A stretch of 38,091 nucleotides of DNA from Chloroflexota bacterium (GCA_022561985.1 JADFQE010000011.1:1-38091); one strand, 5' to 3'. Counted from the first letter of the stretch, positions 24,295 to 31,704 are shown. Program-made: numbers and translations. The notes: a model not told the origin generated them from the sequence alone.

Positions 24295-24304
24295 CATCAT
24301 GATG
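24295..24304. promoter_or_regulatory. Palindrome before the antitoxin start, candidate TA operator
   Basis: CATCATGATG is a perfect 10-bp palindrome 9 bases before the antitoxin ATG, in a locally AT-richer stretch. Ribbon-helix-helix antitoxins usually repress their own promoter through such sites. Function is inferred from position. Confidence 0.4.
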
Positions 24305-24365
24305 TAATGATAGCATACGCTGGCTGCCCGCCTGCTGGCCGCCTGCCCGTTAGAATGGCCACGCC

Positions 24366-25337
24366 ATGGGAACGAACATCCTCGCCATCGCCGGCGGCGT
24401 CGGGGGCGCCAAGCTCGCCCTCGGACTGAGCCGCCTGCTCGGGCCCGGCGAGCTCACGGTCGTCGTCAACACCGGCGACGACGAGACCTTCCACGGCCTG
24501 CACGTCTCGCCGGACCTCGACACCGTGATGTACGCGCTGGCCGGCATGACCAACCCCGAGACCGGCTGGGGCATCCGCGGCGATACCTTCCGTACGCTGG
24601 AGGCACTCGGACGTCTCGGTGCCGAGACGTGGTTCCGCCTGGGCGACATCGACCTCGCGACGCACGTCCGGCGCACCGAGCTGCTGCGCGCGGGCCGCAG
24701 CTTGAGCGAGGCGACGCGCGAGCTGACCGCGCACCTCGGCATCGCGCACGCGGTCGTGCCGGCCTCCGACGACCCCGTGCGCACGATCGCCCTCACCGGC
24801 GAGGGCGATCTCTCCTTCCAGGACTACTTCGTCAGGCGCGGGTGCGAGCCGCGCATCACCGGCGTGCGCTTCGACGGCGCCGAGGCCGCGCGTCCGTCCC
24901 CGGCCTTCGCCGAGGCGCTGGAGAGCGCGGATGCCATCGTCTTCTGCCCATCGAACCCCGTCGTCAGCATCGGCCCGGTCCTCGCGGTGGGCGGCGTGCG
25001 GGAGGCCATCGAGCGCTTCGGCGGGCCGCGGGTCGCCGTCAGCCCCATCGTCGGCGGGCAGGCGCTGCGCGGCCCGGCCGCGAAGATGATGGCCGAGCTC
25101 GGCGAAGAGGTGAGCTGCGCCGGCGTCGCCCGCCGGTACGTGGGCGTCTGCGACGCGCTGGTGATCGACACGGTGGATGCGGCCGAGGCGCCGTCCATCG
25201 AGGCGCTCGGCATGCGCGTGCTGGTGACGCCGACGGTCATGCGGACCGACGACGACAAGGACGCGCTGGCCCGCGAGGTCGTCGGTTTCGTGGAAACATG
25301 GCGCGCGGAGCCGGAGCGGGCGAGCCGCCGTGGCTAG
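24366..25337 (+). CDS. cofD: CofD, 2-phospho-L-lactate transferase
   Basis: CofD transfers the phospholactyl (or phosphoenolpyruvyl) group from its GDP/GPP-linked donor to FO, forming F420-0 or its dehydro form. The 323-residue protein begins ILAIAGGVGGAKLALGLSRL (phosphate-binding loop), followed by VVVNTGDDETFHGLHVSPDL, GWGIRGDTF, WFRLGDIDLATHVRRTELL and FCPSNPVVSIGPVL, all family signatures, and reaches full family length. It overlaps cofC by 8 bases. Confidence 0.95.
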   Translation: MGTNILAIAGGVGGAKLALGLSRLLGPGELTVVVNTGDDETFHGLHVSPDLDTVMYALAGMTNPETGWGIRGDTFRTLEALGRLGAETWFRLGDIDLATHVRRTELLRAGRSLSEATRELTAHLGIAHAVVPASDDPVRTIALTGEGDLSFQDYFVRRGCEPRITGVRFDGAEAARPSPAFAEALESADAIVFCPSNPVVSIGPVLAVGGVREAIERFGGPRVAVSPIVGGQALRGPAAKMMAELGEEVSCAGVARRYVGVCDALVIDTVDAAEAPSIEALGMRVLVTPTVMRTDDDKDALAREVVGFVETWRAEPERASRRG

Positions 25338-25965
25338 CCCACTCCGGGTCCTGGTCCCGATGAAGGGGCTGGATCAGGCCAAGTCGCGGCTGTGGGCGGA
25401 CGTGCCCGCGCCCGAGCGCCGCGCCGCCGTCCTCGGCATGCTTGAGCGCGTCGTGCGTGCGGCCGTCGGCGCGTGTACGGTGGTGGGCGGCACGTGCACG
25501 GTGGTGGGCGGCGACGATGCCGTGCGGGCCGCGTCGGAAGCCGCGGGCGCCGTCTGGACGCCGGACCCGGCCAGCGGGCTGAACGCGGCCCTCTGGTCGG
25601 CCATGCGGACCGCGTATGCCGAGGGTGCGCTGGCCGCGCTGTTCCTGCCGGCCGACCTCCCGCTGATCACGAGCGCCGACGTGCTCGCGGTCGTCGAGGC
25701 AAGCCGGGGCTACGCGCGTCCGGCCGGCGTGGAGGCTGTGTCCGACGGCGGCACGAACGCGCTACTGGTGCCCGCGGCGTGCGCCTTCGAGCCGCGCCTC
25801 GGCGAGGACAGCTTCGCCAAGCACCGCGCCGCCGCCGAGGCCGCGGGCTCGCCGCTGGCCGCGGTCGACCTGCCGAACATCGCCTTCGACGTCGACACCG
25901 CCGCCGACTACGCATGGGCCAAAGCGAACCAGGGCACAGCCCTGGACCTACTCGGCAGGGCGTAG
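25330..25965 (+). CDS. cofC: CofC, phospholactate (or PEP) guanylyltransferase
   Basis: CofC makes the activated donor used by CofD. The 211-residue nucleotidyltransferase begins VLVPMKGLDQAKSRL and carries DPASGLNAALWSAM, LFLPADLPLITSADV and SDGGTNALLV. Whether it uses 2-phospholactate, PEP or 3-phosphoglycerate cannot be read by eye. GTG 25330 starts it. There is an internal tandem duplication (TVVGG twice, 25474-25515). The last dozen or so residues (from about NQGTALD) and the stop codon come from two hairpins of the dispersed repeat R4. CofE, the glutamate ligase of the pathway, is not in the window. Confidence 0.93.
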   Translation: MASPLRVLVPMKGLDQAKSRLWADVPAPERRAAVLGMLERVVRAAVGACTVVGGTCTVVGGDDAVRAASEAAGAVWTPDPASGLNAALWSAMRTAYAEGALAALFLPADLPLITSADVLAVVEASRGYARPAGVEAVSDGGTNALLVPAACAFEPRLGEDSFAKHRAAAEAAGSPLAAVDLPNIAFDVDTAADYAWAKANQGTALDLLGRA

Positions 25966-26083
25966 CCCTGCGCCCACTCGGCAGGGCGTAGCCCTGCACC
26001 CACTCGCCCGCGCAGAGCGTCGGTCTCAGACATAGGCGGTTGAGCGCTGGCCGGGTCGCTCAGGGTGAGCGGGAGCGAGCGCC
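25929..26083 (+). repeat. Dispersed repeat R4: two extra hairpins plus one long copy
   Basis: Three hairpin-I units stand in a row: CCAGGGC-ACA-GCCCTGG (25929-25945), GCAGGGC-GTA-GCCCTGC (25955-25971) and the same again (25981-25997). The third continues into the long form, with arm GCCCGCGC (26006-26013), GCGCTGGC (26044-26051, one mismatch) and hairpin III CGCTCA-GGG-TGAGCG (26057-26071). The first two lie inside or at the end of cofC. Confidence 0.75.
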
Positions 26084-26120
26084 TGTGTGGCCCTGCTTCC
26101 GTGGATCGGATGGGGAGTGG

Positions 26121-26166
26121 AGAGGGGCGGAGCCCCTCTGCCGGGGGCACGGGGGTGTCCCCCGTA
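26121..26166. repeat. Double GC-rich hairpin in the gap before the LLM gene
   Basis: AGAGGGGC-GGA-GCCCCTCT (26121-26139) is followed at once by a second stem, CGGGGG...CCCCCG (about 26142-26164). The 343-base gap from cofC to the LLM gene (25966-26308) contains repeat R4, this pair and about 140 bases in which I see nothing else. It could be a terminator for cofDC or a second repeat family with one copy here. Confidence 0.5.
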
Positions 26167-26308
26167 GTTGGCGTCATCACCCCATTCCGGGCCGGAAGGG
26201 GGACGGGGGGATGGTCGAAGGGGTCGAGGGCACGGACGCCCCCAAAGCAGACCGCGAGCTTGTGAGCCGGGCCCCACGCGGGACCGCGTCGTATTCAAGG
26301 AGGTGATA

Positions 26309-27280
26309 GTGGACGTCAAGATAGGCTTGCTGCTGGGCACGCGTGGGCTCGTGATGCGCGCCCAGCGCGAGGGCCGCGCGGTCGACGCCGGGCCGATGCT
26401 CGATCTCGCGGAGCGCGCCGAGGCCGCCGGTCTCGACTCGGTCTGGGTCGGCGACAGCCTCGTGTCGAAGCCGCGCCTCGAGCCCGTCGCCGCCATGGCC
26501 GCCATCGCCGCGCGCACCTCGCGCGTCCGCATCGGCACGGCCGTCCTGCTCCCGGCGATCCGCAGCCCGGTGCCGCTGGCCCACGCCCTGGCGACCGTCG
26601 ACGTGCTCTCGGGCGGCCGCACCGTGCTCGCCATGGGCGTCGGCGGCGTGTTCACGCCCGAGCAGGCCCAGGACTTCTCCGCCGCCGGGGTCGACCCGAA
26701 GAAGCGCGCGGGCCGGTTCACCGAGGTGGTGCAGGTGATGCGGCGGCTGTGGACCGAGGAGCACGTGAGCTTCGACGGGAAGCACATCCAGCTCGACGAC
26801 GTGACGCTCTACCCGCGGCCCGTGCAGCCGGGCGGCATCCCGATGCTGCTGGCGACCCACTACCGCACCGGCTCCGAGGCGCAAGCCCTGCGCGCCGCGC
26901 GCCACGGCGACGGCATCATGGGGATCAGCGACTCGCCGGAGGAGTTCGCGCGGACCATCGCCAAGGTGGAGGAGCTCGCCGGGGCCGAGGGCCGCGACCC
27001 GGCCGCGTTCGAGCGCGTCTACTACATGACGGTGAACATCGACGACAACGCGGAGCGGGCGCAGGCGGACGCGGAAGACTTCCTGATGGCGTATTACGGC
27101 GTGTCGCATTGGGCCGGGCACTGGGGGCCGTGGGGGCCGGCCGCCGCACTCGCCGAGCGCATGCGGGCCTTCGCCGGCGCCGGAGCGCGGGAGATCGTCG
27201 TGCGCTTCGCTTCGTGGGACCAAGGGGCGCAGTGGGCGCGGTTCGAGGCCGAGGTGCTGCCAGCGTTCAGGCCGGCCTGA
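26309..27280 (+). CDS. LLM-class F420-dependent oxidoreductase
   Basis: This 323-residue TIM-barrel protein belongs to the bacterial luciferase-like family, in the branch that mostly uses F420: ERAEAAGLDSVWVGDSLVSK, AAIAARTSRVRIGTAVLLPA, PVPLAHALATVDVLSGGRTV, LAMGVGG and VTLYPRPVQPGGIPMLLATH. A methylenetetrahydromethanopterin-reductase-like or glucose-6-phosphate-dehydrogenase-like role cannot be assigned. GTG 26309 is preceded by AAGGAGGTGA, a near-perfect complement to the 16S rRNA tail, so the longer frame upstream is rejected. It is a likely consumer of the F420 made by the neighbouring genes; an FMN-using member is the alternative. Confidence 0.9.
   Translation: MDVKIGLLLGTRGLVMRAQREGRAVDAGPMLDLAERAEAAGLDSVWVGDSLVSKPRLEPVAAMAAIAARTSRVRIGTAVLLPAIRSPVPLAHALATVDVLSGGRTVLAMGVGGVFTPEQAQDFSAAGVDPKKRAGRFTEVVQVMRRLWTEEHVSFDGKHIQLDDVTLYPRPVQPGGIPMLLATHYRTGSEAQALRAARHGDGIMGISDSPEEFARTIAKVEELAGAEGRDPAAFERVYYMTVNIDDNAERAQADAEDFLMAYYGVSHWAGHWGPWGPAAALAERMRAFAGAGAREIVVRFASWDQGAQWARFEAEVLPAFRPA
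27267..27280. terminator. Palindrome at the LLM gene stop, possible two-way terminator
   Basis: TCAGGCCGGCCTGA is a perfect 14-bp palindrome covering the last codons and stop of the LLM gene, six bases from the stop of the convergent DtxR-family gene. There is no T-run, so a factor-independent terminator is doubtful. Confidence 0.3.
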
Positions 27281-27286
27281 GGGCGT

Positions 27287-28033
27287 TCAGGCGGGCTTGA
27301 TGCGGATGCGGTCGGCGACGTCCATCCCCAGCGAGAGCTTCTCCCCGTTGCGCGCGAGGTCCACGACGCCCCGGTAGGTGGCCACGTCCTCGACGGAGAT
27401 CCGCTGACCGGGCAGGATGTGGTTCTTGACCAGGTACTGCAGCAGCGGGAAGTCCTCGTCGGGGATCCGCGTGACCACGTAGGCGGTGTTGGCCTTGGCG
27501 TCGCTGAGGCGGCTCGTGCCCGGCTCGTCGCGGCGCAGCACCACCTCGCCGTCGCGGTAGATCGGCCTGCCGTAGGGGCAGGTGTCCGGGAAGCCGAGCT
27601 TCTCCTCGATCCGCTCCAGGAGTCCGGGGGAGATCGCGTGCTCCAGCGCGTGCGCCTCCGACTCGGCGCGCTCCAGCGGCACGTCGAGGACGTCCACGAG
27701 GAGACGCTCGGAGAGCCGGTGGCGCCGAACCACGTCGCAGGCGCGCTTCTCGCCCGCTGGCGTGAGGACGATCTGCTTCTCCTTCGTCATCTCCAGCAGC
27801 CCCTCTTTGGCCAGGCGCTGAATCATCCCGGACACGGACGCGAGCGTCGTCCCGACCTCCTCGCCCTCGGGTATGTGCCGCAGATAGGAGGCGAGCTGGC
27901 TGATGTGCGGCGCGACGCCGTCCTCATGGAGGATCGCCAGCGACAGGAGGTAGTTCTCCCCCGCGCGGGACATGCTCTTGGTGCGCGGACCGGTGCGTGG
28001 TGCCCCTTCCGCCTTGGTGCGCTCGCTCTTCAT
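27287..28033 (-). CDS. DtxR/MntR-family metal-dependent regulator
   Basis: This 248-residue protein has an N-terminal winged helix (ENYLLSLAILHEDGVAPHIS, VSGMIQRLAKEGLLEM), the metal-binding and dimer helices (RHRLSERLLVDVL, EAHALEHAIS, then CPYGRPI where the family usually has CPHGNPI), and a C-terminal FeoA/SH3-like domain (about 165-246, VVTRIPDEDFPLLQYLVKN). Such proteins bind Fe(II) or Mn(II) and repress uptake genes. The His to Tyr change in the CPxG motif may alter metal choice. No metal transporter is adjacent. Start ATG 28033; a later in-frame Met (SMSRAGENY) is possible. Confidence 0.9.
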   Translation of the reverse strand: MKSERTKAEGAPRTGPRTKSMSRAGENYLLSLAILHEDGVAPHISQLASYLRHIPEGEEVGTTLASVSGMIQRLAKEGLLEMTKEKQIVLTPAGEKRACDVVRRHRLSERLLVDVLDVPLERAESEAHALEHAISPGLLERIEEKLGFPDTCPYGRPIYRDGEVVLRRDEPGTSRLSDAKANTAYVVTRIPDEDFPLLQYLVKNHILPGQRISVEDVATYRGVVDLARNGEKLSLGMDVADRIRIKPA

Positions 28034-28098
28034 GGGCACATTATGGCACAGGGCCTCAAGGCACAGCGGCACGGGCGCGGCGGTGCTACCCTCTGCGC

Positions 28099-28779
28099 AT
28101 GGCAACACTTCCGGGCCCTCACCGAGACCCCACCTCAGGCAGACCGGCCGACTCGCTCGTCGTGATGCTCCACGGCATCGGCGCCAGCGGCGCCGACCTC
28201 ATCTCGCTCGCCGACCGCTTCTCGGGCGCGCTCCCGGACACGGCCTTCCACTCGCCCGATGCGCCGTCGCCCTTCGCGGAGGCGCCCTCCGGGCGGCAGT
28301 GGTACGCGCGGAGCCCATGGGAGGCCAGGGCCGAGGGCGTTCGTCAGGTCGAGCCGGTGGTCAACGCCTTCATCGACGAGCTGCTCGAAGGCTACGGGCT
28401 GGACCCCTCGCGCTGCGTGCTGCTCGGCTTCTCCCAGGGGAGCATCGTGTCGATCCACACGGCACCGCGGCGGCCGGCCGCCCTCGGAGGCGTCGTCGCG
28501 CTCAGCGGCGCGATGATCACCGGCGATACGCTGGAGGCGGAGGTGGCGAGCAAACCGCCCTTCGTCCTCGTGCACGGGATCGACGACACGGTCCTGCCGT
28601 CCGCGGAGTCCGAGGCGGCGGCAGCCAAGCTCACGGCGGCGGGCGTCCCCGTGGCCCTGCACCTGCTGCCGGGCCTCGCCCACGGCATCGACGAGCGGGG
28701 CATCGCCATCGCAACGGAGTTCATGCGGGAGGTCTTGGCAGGGCGCGGCCCTGCACCCACTCGCCAGCGCAGGGCGTGA
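28099..28779 (+). CDS. Alpha/beta hydrolase (carboxylesterase/phospholipase family, YpfH-like)
   Basis: This 226-residue esterase has the catalytic triad Ser112 (VLLGFSQGSIVSIH), Asp162 or 163 (VHGIDDTVLP) and His195 (GLAHGIDE), with the oxyanion region VVMLHGIGASGADL. It matches the PF02230 phospholipase/carboxylesterase group. It is divergent from the DtxR-family gene, with 65 bases between starts. The last 14 residues (about AGRGPAPTRQRRA) and stop are written by dispersed repeat R5. Confidence 0.9.
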   Translation: MATLPGPHRDPTSGRPADSLVVMLHGIGASGADLISLADRFSGALPDTAFHSPDAPSPFAEAPSGRQWYARSPWEARAEGVRQVEPVVNAFIDELLEGYGLDPSRCVLLGFSQGSIVSIHTAPRRPAALGGVVALSGAMITGDTLEAEVASKPPFVLVHGIDDTVLPSAESEAAAAKLTAAGVPVALHLLPGLAHGIDERGIAIATEFMREVLAGRGPAPTRQRRA

Positions 28780-28816
28780 GTCGAGCACAGCCGCGGTTGA
28801 GCGCTGGCCGGGGCGC
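28738..28816 (+). repeat. Dispersed repeat copy R5
   Basis: Hairpin I GCAGGGC-GCG-GCCCTGC (28738-28754), then ACCCACTC, stem II arms GCCAGCGC (28763-28770) and GCGCTGGC (28801-28808). It begins inside the esterase gene and supplies its stop codon. Confidence 0.75.
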
Positions 28817-28852
28817 CGATACGAGCGGCACGGAGAAAGGGGAGGTGGAGCC

Positions 28853-29104
28853 ATGGCCGAGCATCATTCCGGAGGGGTCGCGCACGCATACGTCCTGATC
28901 AACACGGAGCCGGCCCGCACCGAAGCGGTGCTGGAGCGGCTGTCCGCCATCTCGGGCGCCCGGGTCCGCGAGGTCCTGGGCCCCTACGACATCGTCGTCG
29001 AGCTCGAGGCGGATGCGCCGGAGTACGTCACGCAGATCCTCCGCGAGAAGATCCGCCACATCCCCGGCATCACGTCCACCGTCACCTGCACCTGGATGGA
29101 ATAA
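28853..29104 (+). CDS. Stand-alone Lrp/AsnC ligand-binding (RAM) domain protein
   Basis: This 83-residue protein consists only of the RAM fold (HAYVLINTEPARTEAVLERL, VREVLGPYDIVVELEADAPE, IRHIPGITSTVTCTWME). It lacks the HTH of full Lrp proteins. Stand-alone RAM proteins form ring oligomers that bind amino acids or related effectors; targets are mostly unknown. The ATG follows GGGGAGGTGGAGCC. Confidence 0.9.
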   Translation: MAEHHSGGVAHAYVLINTEPARTEAVLERLSAISGARVREVLGPYDIVVELEADAPEYVTQILREKIRHIPGITSTVTCTWME

Positions 29105-29109
29105 GGGCA

Positions 29110-29251
29110 CAAGGGCACAGCCCTTGACCCACTCGCCCGCGCGGGGCGTGGTCTTGGACACAGGCGGCTGCGCGCGGGCCGGGTCGCTCAGGGTGAGCGG
29201 GCGCGGGCGCCCGTGGGCACTACCTGATGTGGGTCAAGGGCTGTGCCCTTG
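29110..29251 (+). repeat. Full-length MITE-like repeat copy R6/R7
   Basis: This 142-bp unit has perfect 23-bp terminal inverted repeats: CAAGGGCACAGCCCTTG then ACCCAC (29110-29132) against GTGGGT then CAAGGGCTGTGCCCTTG (29229-29251). Inside are stem II in the form GCCCGCGC (29135-29142) with GCGCGGGC (29172-29179), and hairpin III CGCTCA-GGG-TGAGCG (29185-29199). It starts six bases after the RAM gene and ends inside the CoA-transferase B gene, whose stop codon it provides. This is the best-preserved copy. Confidence 0.8.
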
Positions 29252-29914
29252 TTGGAACTCGCGTAGGTCTTGCGGCACGATGAGCTTTGCGCCCGTGGCC
29301 GCCTGCACCTCGTCCGGGCTGTAGCCCGGCGCGATCTCGCGGAGCACGAACCCCTCGGACGTCACCTCGAACAGGCCGAGGGTCGTCGCGACGAGCGTGA
29401 CGACGCCCGGTGCCGTGATGGGCAGTGCGCAGCGCTCGAGGAGGCGTGGCGCCCCATCGCGCGTCGTGTGCTCCATCATCACGAACACGTTGCGTGCGCC
29501 GACGGCCAGGTCCATCGCGCCGCCGATGCCCCCGCCCTTGCGCCCGCCGAGCTTCCAGTTGGCGAAGTCGCCGTTGGCCGCGACCTCGTACGCGCCGAGC
29601 ACGCTCACGTCGACGTAGCCTGCGCGGATCAGCGCGAAGGCGTCCGCGTGGTCGAGCACCGCCATGCCGGGGAGCGGGATCACGTACTGCCCGCCCGCGT
29701 TGACGAGGTTGAAGTCCTCCTCGCCTTCGACGGCGAGTGGACCGTAGTTCACGAGCCCGTTCTCGGACTGGTACAGGATCTGGCGCTCGGGGTGGACGAA
29801 GTTCGAGCAGAGCGTCGGCATGCCGATCCCCAGGTTGACGACCCAGCCGTCCTCGAACTCCATGGCGATGCGGTTGGCCATCGCCTGGCGGCTGAGCACC
29901 TCTGCGCTAGCCAC
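29234..29914 (-). CDS. 3-oxoacid CoA-transferase, subunit B
   Basis: This 226-residue subunit carries the catalytic Glu51 in YQSENGLVNYGPLAV, with NLGIGMPTLCSNFV before it and GGRKGGGIGGAMDLAVGARN further on, typical of family I CoA-transferases (succinyl-CoA:3-ketoacid or 3-oxoadipate type). GTG 29914 overlaps the subunit A stop by 8 bases. The last residues QQGHSP plus TGA lie in the terminal repeat of R6/R7 and are identical to the tail of the unrelated cupin at 17488. Confidence 0.92.
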   Translation of the reverse strand: MASAEVLSRQAMANRIAMEFEDGWVVNLGIGMPTLCSNFVHPERQILYQSENGLVNYGPLAVEGEEDFNLVNAGGQYVIPLPGMAVLDHADAFALIRAGYVDVSVLGAYEVAANGDFANWKLGGRKGGGIGGAMDLAVGARNVFVMMEHTTRDGAPRLLERCALPITAPGVVTLVATTLGLFEVTSEGFVLREIAPGYSPDEVQAATGAKLIVPQDLREFQQGHSP

Positions 29915-30623
29915 CGCGCGCCCCCTCCTGGATCCCGTCCGCCGGGACGACGACCATGCGGTCGACGAAGATGCCCGGCGTGTGCACCTGGTTCGGGTCG
30001 ATCTCGCCGGCGGCGGCGACGGGCCCGTCGAGCTCGGCGAGGGTCGTTCGCGCGGCACGGGCCATGATGGGGCCGAAGTTGCGTTGCGTGTGGACGTACT
30101 GCAGATTGCCCATCTCGTCGGCGCGGTGTGCCCGGAGCATCGCGTAGTCGGCCCGGAGCGGCAGCTCGAGGACGTAGTCGCGCCCCTCGAAGCTGCGCAC
30201 CTCCTTGCCCTCCGCCGTCTCGGTCCCAACGCCGGTCGGCGTGTAGAACGCCCCGATCCCGGCGCCGCCCGCGCGGATGCGCTCGGCCAGCGTGCCCTGC
30301 GGCACGAGCTCGGCCTCGATCTCGCCCGCCTCGTACAGCTCGTCGAACGCGCGGCGCATCGATGGGTGCGTCGCGGCCGTGAACGCAGCGACGACCCTGC
30401 GGACGCGCCCCGCGTCGATCAGCGCCTTGAGGTCGATGGGGCCGTCTCCCCAGCTCCCCGGCGTGTTGGAGATGACGGTGAGACCGCTCGCGCCCTGGGC
30501 GAGCAGCGCCGCGATGAGGTTCCGCGGCGTGCCGGGCCCGGCGAAGCCGGAGAACATGATGGTGGAGCCGTCCGCGATATCCGCGACGGCCGCATCGAAG
30601 CTCTCGTAGACCTTGCTCTTCAT
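29907..30623 (-). CDS. 3-oxoacid CoA-transferase, subunit A
   Basis: This 238-residue partner of the next gene has the CoA-binding pattern GSTIMFSGFAGPGTPRNLIA, then PQGTLAERIRAGGAGIGAFY and DEMGNLQYVHTQRNFGPIMA. The pair moves CoA from succinyl- or acetyl-CoA to a 3-oxo acid, a late step of aromatic or ketone catabolism, which fits the oxygenase and amidohydrolase setting. ATG 30623 is chosen; the ribosome site is weak. Confidence 0.92.
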   Translation of the reverse strand: MKSKVYESFDAAVADIADGSTIMFSGFAGPGTPRNLIAALLAQGASGLTVISNTPGSWGDGPIDLKALIDAGRVRRVVAAFTAATHPSMRRAFDELYEAGEIEAELVPQGTLAERIRAGGAGIGAFYTPTGVGTETAEGKEVRSFEGRDYVLELPLRADYAMLRAHRADEMGNLQYVHTQRNFGPIMARAARTTLAELDGPVAAAGEIDPNQVHTPGIFVDRMVVVPADGIQEGARGG

Positions 30624-30652
30624 AAGGGTGACGCCGCCCGTACTATCGCACA

Positions 30653-30725
30653 CAAGGGCATAGCCCTTGACCCACTCGCTGCCGCGTGGCGGTCTCTCGC
30701 TGCCGCGTGGCGGTCTCACGGTTGA
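30653..30725 (+). repeat. Dispersed repeat copy R9 with internal tandem duplication
   Basis: CAAGGGC-ATA-GCCCTTG (30653-30669) then ACCCAC, followed by two tandem copies of TCGCTGCCGCGTGGCGGTCTC-like sequence (about 30677-30719, broken here into units of about 21 bases). It lies upstream of the CoA-transferase start. Confidence 0.65.
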
Positions 30726-31083
30726 CGCGTGCACGACGGATCCAGGTGTATCGATGGAGTTTCGTGAAGGGATGCTGACCGAGATCGCTCACGAGCGTGC
30801 TCCCATCCCTGCTCTTCATGGGGCGGGCACCAACGCTTATTGGGTATCCGCCTCCATGCTCCATCCCATGAAGGCGGATACGGTTCTTCTGGTACGCGAT
30901 CGACCGCGGGAGCTGGCCGCGGCGTTCGGGCATCGCGGATAGACCGAGGAGGAGCATAGGGATCCAACAGGCCACGGTCCACCGCCCGCCCGAGCAGCGC
31001 GCGGCCGTCGCAGGGACCGGAGAAGCCTGCTCTCAATGACTCCGGCGACGGCTTGGCGAGAAGAAGACCAAGGAGGTGCCGGC
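30726..31083. other. Gap without a supported gene
   Basis: Between repeat R9 and the cheC-like start I see no gene I can support. Open frames exist on both strands (for example 30667-30942 plus and 30643-30975 minus), but neither has a ribosome site, a recognisable family or a codon pattern like its neighbours. The tract looks less GC-rich than the flanking genes and may be a decayed gene. Confidence 0.4.
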
Positions 31084-31704
31084 GTGTCGGACGCATCGGC
31101 GGAGCCACTGAGCGAGAGCGACATGGAGGCCTGGGCGCAGGTGTCGGGCGCGGGCATGGCCAACGCCCTGAGGGGGTTGTCCAAGATGCTCGGACAGGAG
31201 ATCGCCACGGGGGTGGTCTCCACCCGGCGCGTGCCGCTGATGGAGGCCACCGAGCTGCTCGGGGGGCCGGAGGCCGCGACGGCCGCCGTGTACTTCGCGC
31301 TCAGCGGCGACGCCCAAGGGCACATGGTGCTGGTGTACGTCCCCGAGGTCGCCTTCGAGCTCGTGGACATGGCCATGGGCGATCCGCCTGGGACCACCAA
31401 GGACCTTGGCGAGATGGAGCGCTCGGTCCTCGGCGAGGTGGGCAACGTCATGGGGGGCTACTTCCTCCAGACGCTGGGGGACACGAGCGGCATGTCCCTG
31501 CGCATGTCCCCCCCGGCGGTGATGATGGACATGGCGGGTGCCGTCATCGATGCGGTGATCGCGGACATCATGGTCTTCAGCGACGAGGTGGTGGTGGTCG
31601 AGACCGAGTTCGGCACCGATCAGCGCCGCGTCCACGGGACCTTCCTGGTGATGCCCAGCCCCACCCTGATCCGCGGCCTTTCCAAGTCGCGAAGGGCCGC
31701 ATGA
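31084..31704 (+). CDS. CheC-like CheY-P phosphatase
   Basis: This 206-residue protein fits the CheC/CheX fold: VSGAGMANALRGLSKMLG (first conserved helix), LVYVPEVAFELVDMAMG, and ERSVLGEVGNVMGGYFLQTL, which holds the phosphatase motif E118-x2-N121. The equivalent Glu/Asn pair in the first helix is missing, so only one active site remains. GTG 31084 follows AAGGAGGTGCCGGC, an excellent ribosome site. It is paired with a CheY-like gene 82 bases on, but no other chemotaxis genes are visible; control of twitching pili or another output is possible. Confidence 0.85.
   Translation: MSDASAEPLSESDMEAWAQVSGAGMANALRGLSKMLGQEIATGVVSTRRVPLMEATELLGGPEAATAAVYFALSGDAQGHMVLVYVPEVAFELVDMAMGDPPGTTKDLGEMERSVLGEVGNVMGGYFLQTLGDTSGMSLRMSPPAVMMDMAGAVIDAVIADIMVFSDEVVVVETEFGTDQRRVHGTFLVMPSPTLIRGLSKSRRAA

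Noticed and set aside
30667-30942. A 91-codon ORF in the gap before the cheC-like gene
   Set aside because: No ribosome site or family resemblance, it begins inside a dispersed repeat, and its codon use differs from the neighbours.
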